From: a bacterium UBP2_UBA2255
GTDB taxonomy: Bacteria; Edwardsbacteria; AC1; EtOH8
DNA: 8,691 nucleotides
NCBI GenBank assembly: GCA_002347565.1
Contig: DDXR01000023.1
Coordinates: 21,772 to 30,462 of the forward strand
Direction: 5' to 3'
Under the pieces are notes generated by a model. It saw only the letters and a program-made list of their open reading frames with translations, was not told the origin of the DNA and searched no databases. This document shows positions 1-7,500 of the stretch, in pieces. A program made the position numbers and the translations under genes. Position 1 is the stretch's first letter, and every line of letters starts with the position of its first letter.

Positions 1-2
1 GA

Positions 3-845
3 TCAGAGCACCCGCCGCGCCCTGCGGGCGGCGTGGCACTGCAGGTTGACCGCCACCGGCAGGCTGGCGATGTGCCGGGGCGCGGCCTCGACGAACGCCT
101 CCAGGGCGGTGGTGCGCCCGCCCAGCCCGGCCGGGCCGATGCCGGTGGCATTGAGCGCTGCCAGCAGTTTCCGCTCCAGCCGCGCGTAGAACTGGTCGCG
201 GTGGCGGCGGCCGTACTCCCGCAACAGGGCCTTCTTGGCCAACAGCGGGGCGCCGTCAAAGGTGGATCCGATGCCGATCCCGGCGACCAGCGGCGGGCAG
301 GCGTTGGCCCACGACAGTCTCGCCGTCTCGACGACGAATCCCGTGATCTCCCGCACGCCCGCCGAGGGCGGGAACATCCGCAGCGCGCTCATGTTCTCGG
401 CGCCCGCCCCCTTGGGCAGCAGGGTCAGCGCCAGCCGGTCGCCCGGGACCAGCTCCAGGTGGAGGAACGCCGGCGTGTTGTCCCCGGTGTTGCCGCCCCG
501 CAGGGGGTCGGCCTGCACCGACGCCCGCAGCCCGGCCTCGCGGTACCCCCGGCGCACGCCCCGGTCGACCGCGTCGCGCAGGCTGCCTCCGGCGATGCGC
601 ACGCCCTGGCCCAGTTCCGCCATGACGAAGGCCACCCCCGTGTCCTGGCACACCGGCAGCCGATTCCGGGCGGCGCTGGCCGCGTTGTCCAGCAGGCAGC
701 GCAGCACCCGCCGCGCCCGGGGATCGGGCTCCCGCCGCAGGGCCCCGGCCAGGGCCAGCCGGATCCCGGGCGGCAGCCGCCAGGCGGCCGGGCCGCACAT
801 GGCGCGTACCGCGTCGGTGATGGTCCGGGCGTGGATGGTCCGCAT
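3..845 (-). CDS. fumA: Fumarate hydratase class I, alpha subunit (N-terminal type)
   Basis: Iron-sulfur-dependent fumarase alpha subunit, which in the two-subunit class I enzymes pairs with a beta subunit to interconvert fumarate and malate in the cytoplasmic TCA cycle. The 280-residue protein is full length for the alpha subunit. All three expected [4Fe-4S] cysteines are visible: C66 in PVCQDTG, C183 in ANACPP and C270 in NLQCHA. Other family signatures are NTGDNTPAF near residue 119, KGAGAENMS near 145, LLAKKALLRE at 201-210 and GIGPAGLGGRTTAL at 235-248. I chose the ATG at 845 because homology begins at MRTIHARTI and a weak AGAGCAGG lies upstream; an in-frame TTG at 872 has no ribosome binding site and falls at the rpmA terminator. 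The stop TGA is at 3-5, so a beta-subunit gene would start just outside the window. The related tartrate dehydratase alpha subunit (TtdA) cannot be fully excluded. Very high GC at third codon positions. Confidence 0.93.
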   Translation of the reverse strand: MRTIHARTITDAVRAMCGPAAWRLPPGIRLALAGALRREPDPRARRVLRCLLDNAASAARNRLPVCQDTGVAFVMAELGQGVRIAGGSLRDAVDRGVRRGYREAGLRASVQADPLRGGNTGDNTPAFLHLELVPGDRLALTLLPKGAGAENMSALRMFPPSAGVREITGFVVETARLSWANACPPLVAGIGIGSTFDGAPLLAKKALLREYGRRHRDQFYARLERKLLAALNATGIGPAGLGGRTTALEAFVEAAPRHIASLPVAVNLQCHAARRARRVL

Positions 846-870
846 CGCCGGTGGCCTGCTCTGGGGGATC

Positions 871-902
871 AAAGAAAAGCGGCGAGCTTATTTGCTCGCC
901 GC
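871..902 (-). terminator. Intrinsic terminator after rpmA, stem overlapping the rpmA stop
   Basis: On the minus strand, GCGGCGAGC (902-894) pairs perfectly with GCTCGCCGC (887-879) around a 6-base AAATAA loop, followed by TTTTCTTT. This 9-bp GC-rich stem with a U-tract is a textbook Rho-independent terminator. The 5' arm encodes the last Ala-Ala-Ser of L27 and the loop contains the TAA stop. It should end the tpiA-secG-rplU-rpmA transcript 26 bases before the fumarase start. Confidence 0.88.
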
Positions 903-1166
903 CGGCCGCTTCAGTTCGGGATCGACGCTGACCCGTTTCCGGTCCTTGGCGGTGTGCTCGAACCGGACGTAGCCGTCGGCTACCGCGAACAGCGTGTCGT
1001 CGCTGCCGATCATCACGTTCCTGCCCGGCACCATCAGGCTGCCGCGCTGGCGCACCAGCACCGCGCCGGCCGACACTTTCTGGTTGCCGTAGACCTTGAC
1101 GCCCAGCCGTTGAGAATTGCTGTCGCGGCCGTTCTTGGATGCGCCCAGCCCTTTTTTGTGTGCCAT
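888..1166 (-). CDS. rpmA: 50S ribosomal protein L27
   Basis: Bacterial ribosomal protein L27, a 50S component whose N-terminal tail reaches the peptidyl-transferase centre. The 92-residue protein starts MAHKKGLGASKNGRDSNSQ, followed by RLGVK, VRQRG and HPG-type (here VPGRNV) segments, then DDTLFAVADGYVRFE. It begins directly with MAHKKG, so it lacks the cleaved N-terminal extension seen in Firmicutes. The ATG overlaps the rplU stop by one base (TAATG), and a strong AAGGGAGG lies 9 bases upstream inside the rplU coding region, which implies translational coupling. The C-terminal ~20 residues after RFEH are basic and somewhat longer than in the shortest homologues. The usual rplU-rpmA pairing is kept, but obgE, a frequent next gene, is replaced here by a fumarase subunit. 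Confidence 0.97.
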   Translation of the reverse strand: MAHKKGLGASKNGRDSNSQRLGVKVYGNQKVSAGAVLVRQRGSLMVPGRNVMIGSDDTLFAVADGYVRFEHTAKDRKRVSVDPELKRPAASK

Positions 1167-1630
1167 TACTTCTTTCCTCCCTTGTCCGCCGTCTTCGCCT
1201 TTGGCGCCTTCACCGGGGCCTCGGCCGGGGCCGTGTCCTTGGCCTTCGCCCTGGCGGCCCGCTTCGGCTTGGGGGCCGGCTTCGCCGGCTTGGCCTCGCC
1301 GGCCAGCGGCTTGACCGTCGGATGGCTGACCGTGTTGATCATCAGCTCGGTGTAATTAGTATGCGCTCCCCAGCGCCGGCGGTAGTCCTTCTTGGGGATG
1401 TACCGCATGGCGTCGATCTTGGCCGACCGGGGATGGCCAACGATGGTGGCCTCGACCACCGCGTCCTTGACCACCGGCGTGCCGATCACCACGTCGCGGC
1501 CGTTGGAGACCAGCAGCACCTTCTCCAGCCGGACCGTGTCGCCCTGCCGGGCGTCGATGCGGAGGATGGTCAGCTTCTGCTTCTCGGTGACCCTGTATTG
1601 TGCGCCGCCGCACTCGATGACTGCGTACAT
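1166..1630 (-). CDS. rplU: 50S ribosomal protein L21 with Lys/Ala/Pro-rich C-terminal extension
   Basis: Ribosomal protein L21, which binds 23S rRNA in the 50S subunit. Residues 1 to about 103 are the conserved domain: MYAVIECGGAQYRV at the start, KVLLV, VVIGTPVV, then KKDYRRRWGAHTNYTELMI near 80-98. The usual length is about 103 residues, but this protein has 154. The extra ~50 residues are low complexity, made of Lys, Ala and Pro, and probably disordered and RNA-binding. The commonly conserved lysine of the GGKQY motif is alanine here. AGGAG lies 6 bases before the ATG. It follows secG by 30 bases and overlaps rpmA by one base, so it sits inside a four-gene unit. Confidence 0.96.
   Translation of the reverse strand: MYAVIECGGAQYRVTEKQKLTILRIDARQGDTVRLEKVLLVSNGRDVVIGTPVVKDAVVEATIVGHPRSAKIDAMRYIPKKDYRRRWGAHTNYTELMINTVSHPTVKPLAGEAKPAKPAPKPKRAARAKAKDTAPAEAPVKAPKAKTADKGGKK
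1176..1183 (-). promoter_or_regulatory. Ribosome binding site of rpmA inside rplU
   Basis: AAGGGAGG on the minus strand, 9 bases before the rpmA ATG and within the last codons of rplU. Together with the TAATG stop/start overlap it indicates coupled translation of L21 and L27. Confidence 0.8.
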
Positions 1631-1660
1631 TGACGTCTCCTGTATGCGGGATGTGGTCCG

Positions 1661-1993
1661 TTACCTGCCGGCGGGCGCGCCGGCGTCGGGGGCGGGCGTT
1701 TCCGCGGCCGGGACGCGCTGCCGCCCTTCCTGCTGCAGCGCCTTTTCGACGGCGCTGGCCTCGCGCGGCCCCTTCCGCCCCGAGACCAGGGTCAGCGAAA
1801 GCGAGGTCAGCATGAAGACCACGGCCAGGCCGGTGGTGGCCTTGGTCAGGAACGGCGCCGCGCCCTGGCCCCCGAAAAAGCTCTCGCCGCCGCCGAAGGC
1901 CGCGCCCATGCCGCCCTTGCCGGTCTGCATCAGCACCAGCGCGACCAGCAGCAGGCAGGCGAGGATGTGGATGATCAGGATCAGTGTGAACAC
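1661..1993 (-). CDS. secG: Protein-export membrane protein SecG
   Basis: Small subunit of the SecYEG translocon in the inner membrane, which assists SecA-driven export. The 110-residue protein shows the family layout: a first hydrophobic span at about residues 2-22, a glycine-rich cytoplasmic loop (QTGKGGMGAAFGGG, then FFGGQGAAPFLTKATT), a second span at about 54-70, and a polar Pro/Ala-rich tail to 110. The start is a GTG at 1993, set by GGGAG six bases upstream and by the first hydrophobic segment starting at once. The open frame extends further upstream, but that part is a shadow of tpiA. It begins 14 bases after the tpiA stop, a pairing seen in many bacteria. A tRNA gene that sometimes follows secG is absent, since only 30 bases separate it from rplU. 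Confidence 0.95.
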   Translation of the reverse strand: MFTLILIIHILACLLLVALVLMQTGKGGMGAAFGGGESFFGGQGAAPFLTKATTGLAVVFMLTSLSLTLVSGRKGPREASAVEKALQQEGRQRVPAAETPAPDAGAPAGR

Positions 1994-1999
1994 GTCTGT

Positions 2000-2004
2000 C
2001 TCCC
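2000..2004 (-). promoter_or_regulatory. Ribosome binding site fixing the secG GTG start
   Basis: GGGAG on the minus strand, 6 bases before the GTG at 1993 and between the tpiA stop and secG. It decides for the GTG over the in-frame upstream codons that overlap tpiA. Confidence 0.75.
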
Positions 2005-2007
2005 GGG

Positions 2008-2760
<753 letters not shown>

Positions 2761-2793
2761 ATCGATCTCCCGTTCGAGTTAAGGGGAATGGTA

Positions 2794-2822
2794 ATGATAG
2801 CATACAATCAGCCGCGACGCAA
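2794..2822 (-). promoter_or_regulatory. Candidate sigma70-type promoter for the tpiA operon
   Basis: On the minus strand, TTGCGT (2822-2817) and TATCAT (2799-2794) are separated by 17 bases, and a TGC just before the -10 gives an extended -10 (TGnTATCAT). The predicted start lies about 25 bases before the tpiA ATG. The -35 abuts the U-tract of the preceding terminator. The -35 match is only moderate. Confidence 0.55.
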
Positions 2823-2850
2823 GAAAAATGGGAGGCTCTCGCCTCCCATT
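2821..2850 (-). terminator. Intrinsic terminator of the LamG-protein gene
   Basis: On the minus strand, AATGGGAGGC (2850-2841) pairs with GCCTCCCATT (2836-2827) around a GAGA tetraloop, followed by TTTCTT. It is a 10-bp perfect stem, 21 bases past the stop codon, and belongs to the 68-base repeat shared with the upstream gene. Confidence 0.9.
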
Positions 2851-2892
2851 CCGTTCCCTGCCGCGGTCGACCTATCTGACCACGGTCAGCTT
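2825..2892 (-). repeat. 68-bp repeat, copy 1: 3' coding end, UTR and terminator
   Basis: Identical at 67 of 68 positions to 4526-4593; the single difference is T at 2859 versus G at 4560. It spans the codons for the final Lys-Leu-Thr-Val-Val-Arg, the TAG stop, a short 3'UTR with palindromes CCGCGG and GGTCGACC, and the terminator hairpin. Similarity falls sharply just upstream, in the rest of the C-terminal domain. Confidence 0.95.
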
Positions 2893-4458
2893 GCCGATGG
2901 CGTGGCGCTCGCCGGCGGTCAGCCGGAACAGGTAGACGCCGTTCGATACCCGCCCGTCCAACCGGTCCCGCAGGTTCCAGGACGCCGCGTGCCGGCCCGC
3001 GCCCCGCCACCCATCGGCCAGCACGGCCACCCGCTGTCCCGCCACGTTATAGACCTCCAGGCACACCGCGCCGGATTCCGGCAATTCCCACCGCACCGTG
3101 ACAGCTGACCGTGCTGGGCTGGGGTACGGAGTGTCCAGCTTGAACCGCACCATGTCCTGGCCGGCGGGCCAGCCCGCGACCCCGCCGTAGACGTTGACGC
3201 CGAAATGCCGGATCTCCGATTGGAACGGTTCGAGCGACGCCGGGCCGTAGGCCTTCACCTTCCAGTAGTAGTGGCCATCGGCCAGCGGGCCGGCGAGCGC
3301 ATAGCTGGTATCGTACAGGGAGTGGTTGATCACCACGTTCGCGAAACCCGCATCCCGGGCCACCCAGATCCGGTAGTATGCGGCGGAATCAGCCGCGTTC
3401 CAGATGAACATCGGTGTATTGTCGCTAGCGAGCACCGTGTCCCGCGGCGGAAAAACCAGCAGGGGCAGACCGAGCTGGAACGTCCGCACCTCCGACGTCT
3501 TGTAGTATATGCCCTTGAAGGAGCTCACCCGCCACCAGAATGGTCCGCTGCCGGGCGGCACGGCAGCCACGACCGCAGCCGTATCGGCCAGCGTGAAGTC
3601 TTCTATCAAGGAACCGGTCGCGAACGTTTTGCTCGATGACAGCTGGAACCGGTAGTACTCGGCGCTGTCTACGCGGTGCCAGACGAAAGCCGGGTAGCTC
3701 GTCGTCTGGGCAATGGCGGCGCTGTCCTCCGGCGAAACCAATCCCGGTGCGGTCAGCCACGTCGCATCGTACAATGAGTCGATCTCCTCCTCGCTCAGCG
3801 CCCTGCCATAGATCCGCACGTCGTCGATCACGCCGTCGAACCATCGCAGCCCGATGTTGTTGGTGCCAATGCGCAGCTCCCTGTTCGATGGAATCATTGG
3901 ACCGCTGCAGCCGAGCGATTCGGCCATTTCGCCGTTGACATACAGCTTGAGCGACCCTCCATCGTACCGGCCCGCCAGGTGGTACCATATGCCGGCCGCG
4001 ATGGTGCCTGGATCGCTGAACACCTGCTGCCAGTTTCCGGTGGACATGTAGAATCCCGCCTTCGTGTCCCCGCCCCTCAGGCCGTACCCCATCCTTGATC
4101 CCGGCACCTCACAGTCGACGATCGAGTTTGAATACTCGTACCCGCCCCAGGTATCGGCCCTGACCCAGGCTGAGACCGTGAGCTGCGCTGTCGGATACAG
4201 CTCCGCGCTGTACGGCACCAGGATGAAACTGGTCGACCCGTCGAACGAGTAGGCGCTGTTCGGGTTGCCAAACCGGTCGGCAGTCAGCGTCGCGCCGTAA
4301 ACCGTGCCGTGGTGCCCGTGGCCGCTGGAGTCGCCGGCGTTGCCGCTGAAGGGATAAAAGGCCACGAGCCCGGTGGTGTCGACCTGCGCGGCGGCCATCC
4401 CCGCGGACATCGCCAGCGTGAGCAGTACGAGAACATGTCCCATCAATATCCGTTTCAT
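2872..4458 (-). CDS. Secreted LamG-domain protein with two Ig/Fn3-like modules and a C-terminal sorting-type domain
   Basis: Predicted exported protein of 528 residues; substrate unknown. Residues 1-24 look like a signal peptide (MKR, hydrophobic core, cleavage likely after MAAA before QVDTT). Residues 31-233 form a LamG/concanavalin A-like jelly roll, ending with the typical FDGVIDDVRIYGRALSEEEI; C116 and C184 could form a disulfide. Two Ig/Fn3-like modules follow at about 234-329 and 330-422, each with YYR and YWK/WWRV strands. Residues 440-528 are a FlgD-Ig or type-A-sorting-like domain (PYPSPA, LEVYNVAGQRVAVL, NGVYLFRLTAG) ending GKLTVVR. GGAGG lies 6 bases before the ATG, behind a strong promoter. 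LamG folds often bind glycans or proteins, so a role in adhesion or polysaccharide handling is plausible but not shown. No catalytic domain is visible. Secretion by a type IX-like system is a family-based guess. Confidence 0.9.
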   Translation of the reverse strand: MKRILMGHVLVLLTLAMSAGMAAAQVDTTGLVAFYPFSGNAGDSSGHGHHGTVYGATLTADRFGNPNSAYSFDGSTSFILVPYSAELYPTAQLTVSAWVRADTWGGYEYSNSIVDCEVPGSRMGYGLRGGDTKAGFYMSTGNWQQVFSDPGTIAAGIWYHLAGRYDGGSLKLYVNGEMAESLGCSGPMIPSNRELRIGTNNIGLRWFDGVIDDVRIYGRALSEEEIDSLYDATWLTAPGLVSPEDSAAIAQTTSYPAFVWHRVDSAEYYRFQLSSSKTFATGSLIEDFTLADTAAVVAAVPPGSGPFWWRVSSFKGIYYKTSEVRTFQLGLPLLVFPPRDTVLASDNTPMFIWNAADSAAYYRIWVARDAGFANVVINHSLYDTSYALAGPLADGHYYWKVKAYGPASLEPFQSEIRHFGVNVYGGVAGWPAGQDMVRFKLDTPYPSPARSAVTVRWELPESGAVCLEVYNVAGQRVAVLADGWRGAGRHAASWNLRDRLDGRVSNGVYLFRLTAGERHAIGKLTVVR

Positions 4459-4485
4459 GGTAAGCCTCCAATTCTGATTGTGTGT

Positions 4486-4513
4486 ATTATATCACCAGAC
4501 AGGCAAGAATCAA
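4486..4513 (-). promoter_or_regulatory. Strong sigma70-type promoter of the LamG-protein gene
   Basis: On the minus strand, TTGATT (4513-4508) and a perfect TATAAT (4491-4486) are 16 bases apart, and TGA just before the -10 gives an extended -10. The start point would leave a leader of about 20 bases carrying GGAGG. It lies in an AT-rich gap directly after the terminator of the giant gene, so the LamG gene is an independent transcription unit. Confidence 0.8.
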
Positions 4514-4523
4514 GAGAATAATA

Positions 4524-4551
4524 TGAAAATGGGAGGCTCTCGCCTCCCATT
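4524..4551 (-). terminator. Intrinsic terminator of the giant modular gene
   Basis: The same hairpin as at 2827-2850: AATGGGAGGC (4551-4542) and GCCTCCCATT (4537-4528) around GAGA, here followed by a shorter T-run (TTCATATTATT). It lies 21 bases past the stop codon. The weaker U-tract may allow some read-through. Confidence 0.85.
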
Positions 4552-4593
4552 CCGTTCCCGGCCGCGGTCGACCTATCTGACCACGGTCAGCTT
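4526..4593 (-). repeat. 68-bp repeat, copy 2: 3' coding end, UTR and terminator
   Basis: Second copy of the segment at 2825-2892, in the same orientation, with one mismatch (4560). It includes the last six codons and the stop of the giant gene, the palindromic 3'UTR and its terminator. Identity includes synonymous and non-coding positions, so protein-level selection does not explain it. Confidence 0.95.
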
Positions 4594-7500
4594 CCCGATC
4601 GAGTGGTACGCTCCCGCGTTCAGCTTGTAGAAGTACACGCCGGCCCCCACCCGGCGGCCGCCTTCGTCGCACAGGTCCCAATCGCGCGCATGGTGGCCGG
4701 CCGGCTGGACCGCGTCGACCAGGGTGGCCACCCGCTGGCCCGTGATGTTGTAAACCTCCAGCGTCACCCGCGAGGCGGCCGGCAGCTGGTATGCTATCGC
4801 CGCCCGCCGCAGCGCCGGGTTGGGCGCCGCCCGGCCCAGCGCAAAGGCCGGCGGCAGCACCGCCGGGCCGTCCAGCCGGCAGGTTGCGACGCCGGCGGCG
4901 GTTTCGGCGCCACTCGCATCGTACAGCCGGTAGCTGACCGCGGCGGCCCCGACCGCCGGACGGCGCGCCAGCGCCGCGCTGAACAGCTCCGGGCCGGCCT
5001 GCGGCGATCCCGGCCAGCGCGCGGCGCAGATCCGCGCCCCGTTCCCAGACGGCGCGGTCAGGAACAGCGGCGGCATCCCCTCCCGCCGCCACACCTGCCC
5101 TGCCGCGACCTCGCCCAGCGCCGCTGCCTGGTCGAGCGTCAGCTCGGCGTCCATGGCCGAGAAGCCGGCGTCCGGCGAGACCTCGGCCACCAGCGCCGAG
5201 CCGTCGGTTGACAGCCGCAGGGTCACCGGGCCGTCGCCGCCCTTGGCCGGGGTCAGCTTGCCGTCCGCCCGGTTCCACGAGTAGATGAACCCGGACAGGT
5301 CCTCGAAGTCCAGCTTGGTCGAGCCGGTGGGGTTGCCGATCCACACCCGCTGGTGGGGCCAGGCGCCGCCGCAGGGGCCGGCCTCGTAGAACCGGTCGAA
5401 CGGCGAGTACCAGGCGATGGTGAACAGCATCAGGTCGACGGCGTTCACCAGCCGATCGCGGTTGTAGTCGCCGATGTGCGATGTGTAGAACGTCAGCTGG
5501 TAGTTGTCGGTGGAGTCGCCGGCCGCGCTGCCGTTGCCGTCGCCGTCCAGGTAGGACACCCCGTTGGAGTCGCGCAGGCCGCCGTGCAGCACCACCGTGA
5601 TGGTGTCGTTGGCGGCGAAGGAGCTGTCGGGCGCGACCATCAGCGTCCGGCTGGCGGCCTGCCAGGTGAGGTACTGCCGGACGATGGCGGTGTGCCGGCC
5701 CCGTACCTTGACGCGGGCGGTGTCGATGTAGCTCGTGTTGAGCGGCTTGGAAAACTGGATCCACAGCGCCGAGCTGGGCGTCCAGACCGAGCCGGCCGCC
5801 GGCGTCGTCAGCGCCACCTGCAGTATCCCGCTGATCACCAGCGTCCGGTGGGCGTTCCAGGCCGACCAATTGCCGGCGGCGTCGCGGCAGCGCAGCCGCC
5901 AGTAGCGGGTGCCGTCGTTCAGGCCCCACTGCGGCACGGCCGCGGTGTCGGCCAGCGCGGTGTCCAGCACGTTCGGCGAGAACGAGGTGTTGGCCGAGAC
6001 CTGCAGCTGGTAGCGGGTGGCGTCCGCCGAGGCGTTCCAGCGGAACTGCGGCAGGTTGGTGGTGACCGTGGCGCCATCGGCCGGGGACAGCGCCGCCGGC
6101 ACGGCCGGGGCCCGGGTGTCCACCGTCAGCCGCCAGCGGGCCGACCAGCCGGACCAGTTGCCCGCCGCGTCTCCGGCGCGGACCCGCCAGTAGTAGGCGC
6201 TGTCCAGCAGGGTGATGTCGATGGTGTGCGCGGTGGAGTCTGTGGCGACGTCGCGAATCGGCGCGGCGAACCCGCTGTCGGCCGCCAGCTGCAACCGGTA
6301 GGCCGTGGCGCCCGCCGCCGGCTTCCACTCGAATGACGGCGTGTTGTCGTTGGTCAGGGTGTCGTCCCCGGGCGACGCCAGGAACGGCGCGGCCGGCGCC
6401 TGGGTGTCGATCCGCAGGGTGCGGGCCGGGGTCCAGGCCGACGTATCGGTCGGCGAATCCTGCCCTCGCGCCCGCCAGTAGTAGAGGGAATCGGCCAGGG
6501 TCACGACCACGGCGCTGTCGGCCGGCAGCACGGTGTCCCTGGCGAGCGCGGTGAACGAAGCGTCGTACGCGCACTGCAGGCGGGAGCCGGCCTGGGCCGC
6601 GGCCCGCTGCCAGCGGAACAGGGTCGCCGCGCTGTCACGGACCGCGCCGTTGTACGGCGACACCAGGATCGGCGCCGTGATGGTGTTGTCCACCATCGTG
6701 CTGCACTCGGCCGCGCCGGCGAAGGCCTCATTGTTCACCGCCGAGTCCAGCGCCGCCACCTCGAAGTAGTACTTGTTGCCCTGGCTGCCGCTGTAGACGT
6801 AGGAGGTCCCGGCGTAGTAGGTGTTGAGGTCGGTCCAGGAGCCGCCGTTGACCTTCTGCTTGATCCAGTAGCGGCCGCTCAGGCCCGAGCCGCCCTGGTC
6901 GCTGGCCCCGCTCCAGCTGACCGTGAAGGTCGGCGTCCGGCTGAACTCGTTGGCAGTCGCCCGCGCGCCCTTGGGCGGGATGGAATCGTAGCGCAGGTCC
7001 ACCCGGGCGGCGGCGGCGTGGTCGAGGTTGCCGGCGGCGTCGCGGGCCCACAGGTAGAACGGCGTCGTTCCGCTGCCGTCGGCGGTCATGCCGTTGATCG
7101 GCGCGCTCCATGCCATGCCGTAGCCGGTGGTGTCGTAGGCCGACGACGGCGGGCCGCCCTTCTTGTAGAAGTAGCGGTCGATGGCCGAGCTGTCGAACGG
7201 CGGGGTGAAGCTGATCGCGAAGTTGTTGGTCTTGGTCCAGCCGCTGGGATTGGCGCCGTTGGCGGTGATGCCGCCCGGCGCCCCCGGGGCCTGGGTGTCC
7301 AGCCGGAACCAGGTGCTGTCGGACCAGGGCGCCCAGTTGCCGGCCAGGTCGCGGGCCCGGGCCCGCCACCAGTGCCGGCCGTCGCCCAGGGCGGTCTGCA
7401 GGGTGCAGGCGCCGGCCGGCACCAGGGTGTCGGCCTCGTTGACGGCGAAGGCCGAGTCGCGGCAGACCTGCACCCGGTAGCGCCAGGCGTCGGCGATGTC

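Noticed and set aside
33..1355. A 440-codon open frame on the plus strand across fumarase, rpmA and rplU
   Set aside because: It runs antisense to three well-identified genes, its translation is Gly/Arg/Pro/Gln low-complexity with no family resemblance, and long stop-free antisense frames are expected in GC-rich DNA.
2825..2892. The repeated 3' segment as an integron attC site or an insertion-sequence end
   Set aside because: There is no GTTRRRY/RYYYAAC core pair, no transposase or integrase in the window, and no target duplication. The hairpin is adequately explained as a terminator.
5353..6336. A 327-codon plus-strand open frame
   Set aside because: Antisense shadow of the tandem Ig modules; Val/Gly/Arg-rich, with no recognisable start signal or family.
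4487..6574. A 695-codon open frame on the minus strand overlapping the giant gene
   Set aside because: Same-strand shadow frame with Arg/Gly/Pro-rich translation. It runs through the stop, terminator and promoter region of the real gene, which has clear domains in its own frame.
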